Under the pieces are notes generated by a model. It did no database searches. It was given only the letters and a program-made list of their open reading frames with translations, and was not told where the DNA came from. DNA of 64,000 nucleotides from positions 30,846 through 94,845 of the IMG/VR virus record IMGVR_UViG_3300030099_006908; one strand, written 5' to 3'. The DNA is from a virus. Of this stretch, positions 53,149 to 60,222 are shown one piece after another (the first letter of the stretch is position 1; each line of letters begins with the position of its first letter). The translations under genes were made by a program, and so were the position numbers.

Positions 53149-53843
53149 TTTCTGGCGGCTTAGGAAAGTTTGCAAAGCAATTATTAATTCAGGGTTCTGA
53201 GAACTTTGAAATATTCGCTCCTCCTAGAAAGGAAATGGATGTAAAAAATCCTCGTCAGATTTATTCTAAAATAATATCATGCAATCCAGACTATTTTGTT
53301 CATGCTGCGGCGATGACAAGACCGATGAAAAACCATGAGCTTGCACCAATGAAAAGCATGAAAATAAATATTGAAGGAACTTGTAATGTTGTTGATGCTT
53401 GCCACACAACAGGTATAAAGCTAATATATATATCAACAGATTATGTATACCCTGGAAAAGATGGCGACTATTCAGAGAAGGACGGCGTGCTTCCTTTCAC
53501 TAAATATGGATGGTCAAAACTTGGTGGGGAATGTGCCGTAAGAATGTACGATAATTCTCTTATACTAAGAATAGCTATGTGTGAAAAACCTTTCCCGCAT
53601 CCAGGAGCAATGATTGATGTGAAAAAAAGTTCTATTTTTAGTGATGAAGCTGCAAAAATTACTTTACAATTGCTAGGCGAGTTTGGTATAATAAATATTG
53701 GAGGACCGAATCAATCCATATACGATTTTGTAAGTTTGCATCAAAAGGTGAGCCCTATGACGAGGAATAGCGCGGACTCTACAATGATGCCTGACGTAAG
53801 TATGAACACGGATAAGCTAAATGAGATTTCACGAAGACGATAG
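53130..53843 (+). CDS. RmlD-like dTDP-4-keto sugar reductase
   Basis: A 237-residue SDR enzyme. I-S-G-G-L-G-K-F-A-K at the N-terminus, H-A-A-A-M-T-R-P near 61-68, Y-I-S-T-D-Y-V-Y-P-G near 94-103 and the Y-x-x-x-K pair in YGWSKLGGE match RmlD (dTDP-4-dehydrorhamnose reductase). It is shorter than typical RmlD (about 290), missing part of the C-terminal substrate domain, so substrate preference may differ. It overlaps the epimerase-like gene by 23 nt. Confidence 0.84.
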   Translation: MRKKILISGGLGKFAKQLLIQGSENFEIFAPPRKEMDVKNPRQIYSKIISCNPDYFVHAAAMTRPMKNHELAPMKSMKINIEGTCNVVDACHTTGIKLIYISTDYVYPGKDGDYSEKDGVLPFTKYGWSKLGGECAVRMYDNSLILRIAMCEKPFPHPGAMIDVKKSSIFSDEAAKITLQLLGEFGIINIGGPNQSIYDFVSLHQKVSPMTRNSADSTMMPDVSMNTDKLNEISRRR

Positions 53844-54204
53844 AGCGCAAAGATTTTGCGACATATTTCCAGAAGCCGGTGGACAAACAATGGTGTCTAG
53901 GATAAGAACCCCTGGTCATGTTGTGGCTTGGCACAGGCACAAAATACAGCACGACTATTGGTGTTGCTTGCAAGGTTCTTTTAAGGTTGGTCTCGCAAAA
54001 GAAAACGGAGACTTTGAATTCGTATATCTCTCTGACAAGCAGCCGAGAACCATACATATACCTCCGGGGATATATCATGGATATATGGCGCTAGAACCAA
54101 ATTCTATTTTATTGTATTACATGGACCAAGCATACGACCCATCAGACGAATATAGGGCTGAGGTAGGTTATTTCGGTGATGATTGGGGAATACCAAATAA
54201 ATGA
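53821..54204 (+). CDS. RmlC-like cupin (sugar epimerase-type)
   Basis: A 127-residue cupin. TPGHVVAWHRHKIQHDYW gives the cupin histidines, and I-H-I-P-P-G-I-Y-H-G-Y is a family-like second motif. It resembles dTDP-4-dehydrorhamnose 3,5-epimerase, although shorter (usual length about 180). Together with RmlB, RmlD and the aminotransferase genes it belongs to the dTDP-sugar module. Confidence 0.75.
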   Translation: MRFHEDDRAQRFCDIFPEAGGQTMVSRIRTPGHVVAWHRHKIQHDYWCCLQGSFKVGLAKENGDFEFVYLSDKQPRTIHIPPGIYHGYMALEPNSILLYYMDQAYDPSDEYRAEVGYFGDDWGIPNK

Positions 54205-55226
54205 GATTATTTAAAAAAAATAAAAAATTAAAACTATTCAACATAAATGACTATGTAATAGATACATCTAAATTTAATCACCTCTTACATGGCAGTGTTG
54301 AGGAAGAGCTTGAAGATAGATTCGCTGAATATGTGGGAGCTAAATACGCATGTGTTGCAAGCAGCGCAAGCAATCTGATTTATCTTTCAATGATAAGCAT
54401 TCTAGGGATACCTGAAGAAATACTAAAGAAAAATCCAGTAAAAATACCCAGCATGATACCGATTGTGGTTCCAAATATCATACACAACATCGGAGTTCCG
54501 TGCTGCTGGACAAATGATTGTGATTGGGTTGGCTCTGCTTACACTCTTTATGATACCGAAAAAGCGTTTGAAGAAATGAGTCTCGAAAGCGACCAAGAAT
54601 ATAACGCTTTTAAAATAATAGACTCTGCACAAGAAGTTACAAAAAATCAATTCTCTGAACAGGCTGAGGACGGAGACTTGATGATATTTAGCCTGTATCC
54701 TACAAAGCCTGTGGGAGGGATGGACGGAGGAATAATTGTTTCAAATAGCAAAGCAAAAATAGATTGGTTCCGCACAGCGAGCCACCTCGGAATATCCAAC
54801 GTAGAAATGAGTGCGGGAAGCTGGCAAAGAACCCTTGCCTTTCCAGGGTGGAAAATGCACCCAAATTCATCACAGTGCTATGTGGCTCTTGAGAATCTAA
54901 AAAAACTAGATGCTAAAAATAAGAGGCTGTCGCATATACGAGAAAAATATAATGAAGCCTTTTCTCTTAAAAATAATAGCTGTCACCTTTATCGCATAGA
55001 GGTAGAAGATAGGGATAGATTCTCAAAAAAGATGAGAGAATCAAATATAGAAACGGGAATACATTATTTACCGGCACACATGTACTCTTTTTATGATATA
55101 AAAATTGTAGAAGATATGTCAGAGACAGAACTAAAGTCGATGTCCACTGTAAGTATACCGTTCAATGAGTCTCTTACAGAAAGAAATGTTGATTTTATAA
55201 TAAGAAAGATTAAAGAAGTATTATGA
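54201..55226 (+). CDS. DegT/DnrJ/EryC1-family sugar aminotransferase
   Basis: A 341-residue PLP enzyme. A-S-S-A-S-N-L sits near 53-59, the pyridine-N aspartate is D141 in IIDSAQEV, and the PLP lysine is K169 in FSLYPTKPVGGMDGG. It should transaminate a keto sugar nucleotide. Beside RmlB and FdtA the expected product is a dTDP-3-amino-3,6-dideoxyhexose, although the position of amination cannot be proved. It is shorter than usual (about 370). Confidence 0.88.
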   Translation: MRLFKKNKKLKLFNINDYVIDTSKFNHLLHGSVEEELEDRFAEYVGAKYACVASSASNLIYLSMISILGIPEEILKKNPVKIPSMIPIVVPNIIHNIGVPCCWTNDCDWVGSAYTLYDTEKAFEEMSLESDQEYNAFKIIDSAQEVTKNQFSEQAEDGDLMIFSLYPTKPVGGMDGGIIVSNSKAKIDWFRTASHLGISNVEMSAGSWQRTLAFPGWKMHPNSSQCYVALENLKKLDAKNKRLSHIREKYNEAFSLKNNSCHLYRIEVEDRDRFSKKMRESNIETGIHYLPAHMYSFYDIKIVEDMSETELKSMSTVSIPFNESLTERNVDFIIRKIKEVL

Positions 55227-56137
55227 AAATAATGACAACGGGAGGCAGGGGTTTTATTGGGAGCCACTTTGTTGAAAAGATTCTTGGGATGAACAATGTT
55301 TCTTCGGTAATAGACTATGACTGCATGACTTATGCGGCAAGCAAGTCCCTTCCATTTGACAGCAATCCTAAGTATGAACACGTAAATGAAAATATACAAG
55401 ACATACAAAGGCTTCCTCCGAATATAGATTATATCGTTAATTTTGCTGCAGAAAGTCATGTAGATAATTCTATAGCCTCTCCATCAATTTTTATAGAGAG
55501 TAATGTTTTAGGTGTTTATAATTTGCTGGAGCTTATACGAGGAAAAGTTTATTCAAGGCCTCAGCTTATACATATTAGCACAGATGAGGTTTATGGAGAC
55601 GCAGACGACGGAGACAATCATTTTGACGAAAACCACAAGCTAACTCCCAGCAACCCATATGCTGGCTCAAAGGCTGCGGCAGAAATGATGATTATGTCCT
55701 ATGGCAGAACTTTTGGGATAGACTATAAGATAACAAGAAGCACAAATAATTATGGGCCAAGGCAGTATCCAGAAAAGCTAATACCAAAGTGTATAGATTC
55801 AATCAGCTCCGGTAAAAAAATACCTTTGCATGGAGATGGCAGCTATGTTAGAGACTGGATTCATGTTAGGGATAACGTAGACGGAATATGGTATGTTATC
55901 GAATACGGAGAAAACAGAAACGTATACAATATAAGTGGCGACAACCCTTTGTCTAATATCGAGGTTGTTAAGAAAGTTTGTTCTTGGTTTGGAATAGAGG
56001 ACTACGAAAGCCATGTTGAATTTGTGGAGAATAGGCTAGGTCAAGATGCAAGATATTCAATCAATAGCGTAAAAGCAGAGAACTTGGGATGGTCAAGAAA
56101 GTTTGGAAAGGGATTAACTAACTATGTTAAACATTAA
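55223..56137 (+). CDS. rmlB: dTDP-glucose 4,6-dehydratase
   Basis: A 304-residue SDR dehydratase. TTGGRGFIGSHFVEK is the NAD loop, A-A-E-S-H-V-D-N-S-I the active-site loop, ISTDEVYGD contributes T120, D121 and E122, and Y146/K150 lie in PYAGSK. These are diagnostic for RmlB, converting dTDP-glucose to dTDP-4-keto-6-deoxyglucose. The dTDP-glucose itself would come from host RmlA or from the nucleotidyltransferase at 34468. Confidence 0.93.
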   Translation: MKIMTTGGRGFIGSHFVEKILGMNNVSSVIDYDCMTYAASKSLPFDSNPKYEHVNENIQDIQRLPPNIDYIVNFAAESHVDNSIASPSIFIESNVLGVYNLLELIRGKVYSRPQLIHISTDEVYGDADDGDNHFDENHKLTPSNPYAGSKAAAEMMIMSYGRTFGIDYKITRSTNNYGPRQYPEKLIPKCIDSISSGKKIPLHGDGSYVRDWIHVRDNVDGIWYVIEYGENRNVYNISGDNPLSNIEVVKKVCSWFGIEDYESHVEFVENRLGQDARYSINSVKAENLGWSRKFGKGLTNYVKH

Positions 56138-56507
56138 TAAAGACGAAAGAGGAAATCTAATATCAATTAACGACTTAATTACAAGCGTCCCCTTTACTGT
56201 AAAGAGATTTATGGATATAAGCAATGTGCCAAATGGTCAGACTAGGGGTTATCACGCACACAAAACCAATAAACAATTTCTTTTGTGCTTTAGTGGCCGG
56301 GTTGTGGTTAGAACCGTAGCTAAAGATGAACAGGGTGTTCTTGTAGATGAGTCTCATGAATTAAATGAGGGTGATTTTTTATACATGCCAGAAATGACAT
56401 GGGGGGAACAAACATATTACGATAATGCCGTCTTGCATGTTCTGTGTTCAAAAAAATATGACGAGGAAGATTATGTTAGAGACTACAACGAATTTAAAAA
56501 GCTTTAG
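56124..56507 (+). CDS. fdtA: FdtA/WxcM-type dTDP-4-keto sugar 3,4-ketoisomerase
   Basis: A 127-residue cupin with the family hallmark R-G-Y-H-A-H-K (41-47) and Q51, and an end of Y-D-E-E-D-Y-V-R-D-Y (about 114-123). It shifts the keto group of dTDP-4-keto-6-deoxyglucose from C4 to C3, ahead of the DegT aminotransferase. It overlaps rmlB by 14 nt, so the pair is translated together. Confidence 0.9.
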   Translation: MLNINKDERGNLISINDLITSVPFTVKRFMDISNVPNGQTRGYHAHKTNKQFLLCFSGRVVVRTVAKDEQGVLVDESHELNEGDFLYMPEMTWGEQTYYDNAVLHVLCSKKYDEEDYVRDYNEFKKL

Positions 56508-56958
56508 TGTGCTTGTTTCTGACACTGGGGCTAGTCAGCTTTCCTTTTGTGTAATAAGCGAAATAAACAATCTGCCAGCTATTTGCCCAAACATAGACGG
56601 AATAGTGTTTTATGAAAACAAACATAAAAACTGTTTACCGGCAAATTTTTCTGTCATGCACATATCGTCTGCATGGGGAATGTCTGGTCCGGTGATTGCC
56701 ACCTCTTTTTCTACGGCCTATAAGCTTTTAAATTTTCCTTCAAGCAAAAAATTCTTCTATGTGTGGAATTTAGAGTGGATTACTGGAAATGATATAAAGC
56801 AGTACGAGAGATATAAAAAGGTATATCAAGACACATCCTTGAGTCTTATTGCCAGAAGCGAACCTCATAAAAAAATAATAGAAAATGCATTTAACAGAGA
56901 TGTTGAGCATGTCGTTTCAGACTTTAATATGTCAGAAATTTTGGAGATTATAAAATGA
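56473..56958 (+). CDS. unknown protein at the end of the glycan block
   Basis: A 161-residue protein from the ATG at 56473 behind GAGGAAGA; it overlaps fdtA by 35 nt. A central V-W-N-L-E-W-I and SLIARSEPHKKIIENAFN pattern recalls the C-terminal domain of some glycosyltransferases, but the nucleotide-sugar loop is not present. It could be a small GT-like domain or an accessory. It overlaps the next gene (ATGA). Confidence 0.6.
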   Translation: MLETTTNLKSFSVLVSDTGASQLSFCVISEINNLPAICPNIDGIVFYENKHKNCLPANFSVMHISSAWGMSGPVIATSFSTAYKLLNFPSSKKFFYVWNLEWITGNDIKQYERYKKVYQDTSLSLIARSEPHKKIIENAFNRDVEHVVSDFNMSEILEIIK

Positions 56959-57734
56959 AAAAGCTCGAAGACAAGAACTGGTGCCATACCCAATACTGGG
57001 ATAAAGAAAGAAGCATTGGTGATATAGCAAAAGAACTTGATACATATCCAAATAAGGTTAGAAGGGCGCTAAAATCGCATGGGATTAAACTTAGGGATAA
57101 GGGGTCTGCGCAGGCGGTGGCTTTAAAAAAGGGCCGCAGCAGCCATCCTACGAAAGATAAGGGGCATTCTGAGGAGTCTAAGCTAAAGATATCTGAGTCT
57201 GTGGCTCAAAACTGGGAAAACTTGTCATATGAGGAGCTTGAGGCAAGGAGGGAGACGGCTAGAGAACAGTGGCGAAATATGTCGGAAGAAGATAAAATTA
57301 AGCTTAGAGAATCTGCTGTTCCAGGGATAAAAAGGGCTTCCACTGAGGGTTCTAAGCTTGAAAAATACATACAAAATCAATTGACAAAATCTGGTTATGT
57401 GATAGAATATCATAAGAAGGGGATTGTACCGAACGCCAATCTAGAGGTGGATATATATCTCCCAGAGCTTGGCACGGCGATAGAAATCGATGGTCCTTCG
57501 CACTTTTTACCAATTTGGGGACAAGAGGCCTTAAATAAAACGATAAAGTCAGACAATGAAAAAAATGGACTTTTAAGATATCATGGAATTATGGTGATAA
57601 GAGTTTCTCAGAAGAGAAAAACTTTGTCTCAAAAATCCATGAGAGATACATGGTCCGCAATAGAAAAAGAAATTAAAGATATATCTATAAAAATGCCAGC
57701 TAAAAATAAAAGATTTAAAGAAATAGAGGTTTGA
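56955..57734 (+). CDS. Vsr/EDxHD-like endonuclease with N-terminal DNA-binding segments
   Basis: A 259-residue protein. Residues 15-50 form a helix-turn-helix (SIGDIAKELDTYPNKVRRAL), followed by a NUMOD3-like repeat (HSEESKLKISESV near 71) and a C-terminal nuclease core near 165-200: L-E-V-D-I-Y-L-P-E-L and A-I-E-I-D-G-P-S-H-F. The E...D-x-H-D-like set and the NUMOD element are typical of homing endonucleases of the Vsr-related type. It is inserted between the glycan block and the recombination genes, with no intron detected. It may be a free-standing mobile gene. Confidence 0.8.
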   Translation: MKKLEDKNWCHTQYWDKERSIGDIAKELDTYPNKVRRALKSHGIKLRDKGSAQAVALKKGRSSHPTKDKGHSEESKLKISESVAQNWENLSYEELEARRETAREQWRNMSEEDKIKLRESAVPGIKRASTEGSKLEKYIQNQLTKSGYVIEYHKKGIVPNANLEVDIYLPELGTAIEIDGPSHFLPIWGQEALNKTIKSDNEKNGLLRYHGIMVIRVSQKRKTLSQKSMRDTWSAIEKEIKDISIKMPAKNKRFKEIEV

Positions 57735-57738
57735 TTTT

Positions 57739-58683
57739 ATGATGACTAAACACGGATACGAAGACGTAAGCGTTAAAGATATTAGAGAAGAGCTTATTTC
57801 TCTGGGCGTGGAGGACCAAGAGATTTTATCTCAAAGCAAAAAGCCTCTTGTTCAGCTATTGATTGAAACTAAAGAGAAAAAAGCAAATGAATTGTTTGAA
57901 TTTGATAGCGAAGAGGAAGATATTTTATCTGCTGTAGACACTGACGCCCTATCTAGCTCTTTAGAGCTTGTTCAGCCTTCTTTTAATACTGAAAAATGGT
58001 CTGAGTGGGTTATGTCTCAGTTTGCGGACGATGAGCTAGAAAATGGGGCTCCGACTTGTGATGGTCTTCGTAGGGTTGCAGAAGATGTGATTGGGCCGAT
58101 AGCTAAAGTAGAGGTTATAAAAAATGATACTCCAACCGTGTCAAATAAAGGGAACGCGACAGTCGTTGTTGGAGTGACAATTGAGCCTGTGTTGCTGGAC
58201 AGTCACCCAAGGCATGGGTCTTATATATATGTTGAAGACTTGGCTGATGCAAATAGATTAAATACTCCGGAAGAAATATTTAAGCACCCTTCCGCAACTG
58301 CTGGAACTAGAGCAGAGTCAAGAGTTTACAGAAAGATGCTTAGACTAAGAAAGGTTCTGACAGCAGAGGAGTTGGCTTCTAATGAAAGCACGTTGGAGGA
58401 AGAATGGTCTCCGTCTACTCCTATTACAGAGCAGCAAATAACTGTCATAGAGATGTTATGCAAGAGAACAAATCTAAATGTTTTAGAATTTATAAATTGC
58501 GGAGATTTGAAATATGTTTGCATAGAGCAGGTTTCTGAACAGTCTGCGCAAAAGATGCTTCAGCATTTAAATAGAATACAAAGAAAAGATGCTCCTAGAC
58601 CAGATGGGGTTGGGGTGTATGATGAAAACTGGAAGGTTAAAAACGATGACACAAGAGAAGAAAATTTTAGCAAAAGAGTATAG
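57739..58683 (+). CDS. candidate ssDNA-annealing or recombination protein
   Basis: A 314-residue protein. The N-terminus (VSVKDIREELISLGV) is SAP-like. The core reads NGAPTCDGLRRVAED, ATVVVGVTIEP and HPSATAGTRAESRVYRKML then LRLRKVL, resembling the beta-beta-alpha core of Rad52/Erf-type annealing proteins and their A-x-T-R/K-A-E-x-R-A-x-R-x-x-L helix. The acidic loop near 45-75 and C-terminal helical domain are unassigned. The assignment is an inference from pattern and from the adjacent ssDNA-binding-like gene. Confidence 0.65.
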   Translation: MMTKHGYEDVSVKDIREELISLGVEDQEILSQSKKPLVQLLIETKEKKANELFEFDSEEEDILSAVDTDALSSSLELVQPSFNTEKWSEWVMSQFADDELENGAPTCDGLRRVAEDVIGPIAKVEVIKNDTPTVSNKGNATVVVGVTIEPVLLDSHPRHGSYIYVEDLADANRLNTPEEIFKHPSATAGTRAESRVYRKMLRLRKVLTAEELASNESTLEEEWSPSTPITEQQITVIEMLCKRTNLNVLEFINCGDLKYVCIEQVSEQSAQKMLQHLNRIQRKDAPRPDGVGVYDENWKVKNDDTREENFSKRV

Positions 58684-59194
58684 GATATATAAGCCTAACT
58701 CAAAAGGCACCGGCGCTGCATCTAAGTTTCAGTGCAGGACTAAATGGAAAACCATAGATAAATCAGATTACGCTGACCTCATATTATTTCTAGAGTCTGC
58801 TCAGCAGACTGGTTTTGACTCTAATAAAAACGCTTCATTCGGATGGTCGTCGACCAATGATAAGAATAAAGGAAAGTCAGTTACGATGAAGTTAGGTCTT
58901 CCTGATATAGGTGAGATTTTATTAGTTTTAAAGGGAAGGAAAACTTTTGTAGGACCAGAACCAAAACAGGGAAGAAAAATAGAGCCCGGATTATACCATC
59001 AAAACAATCATGGGAACACAAGTCTTAGGCTGAAATGGAGCGAAGGAAAGCTGTATTTAAATATATCATCTCAAGACAAAAATAAAAATGTAACAAAAAT
59101 TTCACACAGCATCACTACAGCAGAGGCGGCTGTGCTTGAGTCTCTTTTGGAGCATTTTATAGTTGAGTACCATGGTTGGAAAAATCAAATATAA
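58646..59194 (+). CDS. candidate ssDNA-binding protein (PC4/Whirly-like pattern)
   Basis: A 182-residue protein from the ATG at 58646 (AAGG about 10 nt upstream); the frame opens at 58589 inside the previous gene. The second half has a repeated strand layout, GLPDIGEILLVLKGRKTF then NTSLRLKWSEGKLYLNIS and a helix EAAVLESLLEHFIVEYHGW, which recalls PC4/Whirly-like ssDNA-binding folds. The first half is basic with K-F-Q-C-R-T-K-W. It lies next to the annealing-like gene and ends just before the bidirectional terminator. Confidence 0.6.
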   Translation: MTQEKKILAKEYRIYKPNSKGTGAASKFQCRTKWKTIDKSDYADLILFLESAQQTGFDSNKNASFGWSSTNDKNKGKSVTMKLGLPDIGEILLVLKGRKTFVGPEPKQGRKIEPGLYHQNNHGNTSLRLKWSEGKLYLNISSQDKNKNVTKISHSITTAEAAVLESLLEHFIVEYHGWKNQI

Positions 59195-59200
59195 TTAAAA

Positions 59201-59232
59201 AGCCCTAATATATAAATTAGGGCTAATTTTTT
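59201..59232. terminator. bidirectional rho-independent terminator
   Basis: AGCCCTAAT (59201-59209), a 6-nt loop and ATTAGGGCT (59216-59224) form a 9-bp stem, followed by T6 at 59227-59232 and preceded by A5. It works on both strands and separates the plus-strand genes from the convergent minus-strand virion genes. Confidence 0.9.
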
Positions 59233-59241
59233 GATTTATTA

Positions 59242-59883
59242 TTACAAATACTCAAGTGCAAAGAATAATCCGTATTGAGTTTTATTTCCAATAGAGTCTG
59301 GGCTAGCAGAAATTGCAGCGTACCAATCGTGTCTCTTGGACTGAACGGTCGATATAGTTGTGACTCCATCTCCGGCAAAAACTCCGCTAACTCCTGGCGA
59401 ATTTGCAAAACTCACAACAACCCCTGAACCAGCAGGAGTAATCCACTGGCTGTCTCCAGAGCCTGTCGCTGTTTGAGTAACTCTTGGGTGAATAATCTCG
59501 GCTACTTTTGTTGTTACACCCGAGGCTGCTTTTTTAATATTAAACCTATCATAAATTCTTAGCTCACAGTTCTGGGTTTTCACCTGTGAGTCGTGTGTAA
59601 ATCTAATATTAAGAGTAGCTTGATAATTTGGTATGGCTTGCAATCCTATGCCGCTAGTCGAAGCTCCAATTATACCACTCCCAGCATTGAGAAATTTTAT
59701 ATTTTGAGCCTGAGCGCCACGGCTGCTGCCGGTGCCGTCTGACACAAAAGTTGTCCCTTGATATTTACCAACCTCAACGCTTGCGCCAAAACCAGCGTCT
59801 CCAAAGAATGCTAGCCCTGAGCCGCCAAGCTTGAGGTCATAATCAAAGCCTGTTCTATTTATAAGAAAATCTATCGTTGCCAT
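59242..59883 (-). CDS. virion-type structural protein
   Basis: A 213-residue protein from the ATG at 59883 (minus), with AGGAG upstream; the frame extends further upstream to 59994 without a ribosome site. It is rich in G, S, T and A (GGSGLAFFGDAGFGASVEVG; GIIGASTSGIGLQ), with beta-sheet alternation and no charge clusters, like tail or decoration proteins. The ending YGLFFALEYL is hydrophobic. A GGTGTATATATA element precedes it. Confidence 0.72.
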   Translation of the reverse strand: MATIDFLINRTGFDYDLKLGGSGLAFFGDAGFGASVEVGKYQGTTFVSDGTGSSRGAQAQNIKFLNAGSGIIGASTSGIGLQAIPNYQATLNIRFTHDSQVKTQNCELRIYDRFNIKKAASGVTTKVAEIIHPRVTQTATGSGDSQWITPAGSGVVVSFANSPGVSGVFAGDGVTTISTVQSKRHDWYAAISASPDSIGNKTQYGLFFALEYL

Positions 59884-59900
59884 TTTAAAGTAATCTCCTT

Positions 59901-59915
59901 TTATATATATACACC
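59901..59915 (-). promoter_or_regulatory. candidate late-promoter element GGTGTATATATATAA
   Basis: On the minus strand GGTGTATATATATAA runs from 59915 to 59901, 18 nt before the ATG at 59883, overlapping the AGGAG region only on its downstream side. It carries the same GGTGTATA core as the plus-strand sites before virion genes. Confidence 0.45.
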
Positions 59916-59923
59916 ATTTATTT

Positions 59924-60148
59924 CTACTTTGGCCATTTGTCTTTTGGGCAATCTTCGCTTCTCCACCAAGCTTTTTTAGATAAAATACACCCACATTCTG
60001 TGCAAATGCCTTTATTATTTGACGAACAATTATTGCATATTTTCATTCTTTCAGCATACTCTTCCCCACAAACGTTAGAAAATCCATCTGCCGCATGCTT
60101 AACAACGGCTTTAGTAAAAGTTTTTATTTTCTTTATATTGTCTGACAT
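59924..60148 (-). CDS. small zinc-ribbon protein (DUF6171-like)
   Basis: A 74-residue protein from the ATG at 60148 (minus) behind GGAGG with eight-nt spacing; the frame opens at 60169. Cysteines in CNNCSSNNKGICTECGC followed by CPKDKW form the C-x-x-C...C-x-x-C-x-C...C-P pattern of small phage zinc-binding proteins of the DUF6171 type. The role of the family is unknown. It lies between two structural genes. Confidence 0.75.
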   Translation of the reverse strand: MSDNIKKIKTFTKAVVKHAADGFSNVCGEEYAERMKICNNCSSNNKGICTECGCILSKKAWWRSEDCPKDKWPK

Positions 60149-60168
60149 ATAAGCAGCCTCCAATAACA

Positions 60169-60222
60169 CTAAGGTAAATCCCCGATAAAGTCGATAAAGT
60201 CGTCGAGGTCGTCAATTCGCAT
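60169..60222 (-). CDS. possible 17-codon acidic ORF
   Basis: ATG at 60222 (minus) overlaps the end of the large virion gene and reads MRIDDLDDFIDFIGDLP before TAG. It is strongly acidic with alternating hydrophobic residues. It is short and has no separate ribosome site, so it may be chance; coupling to the large gene is the only support. Confidence 0.25.
   Translation of the reverse strand: MRIDDLDDFIDFIGDLP

Noticed and set aside
28414-56958. The glycan block as host chromosome contamination
   Set aside because: It joins without a break to the phage replication genes and to the downstream recombination genes on the same strand, with the same base composition and overlap style.
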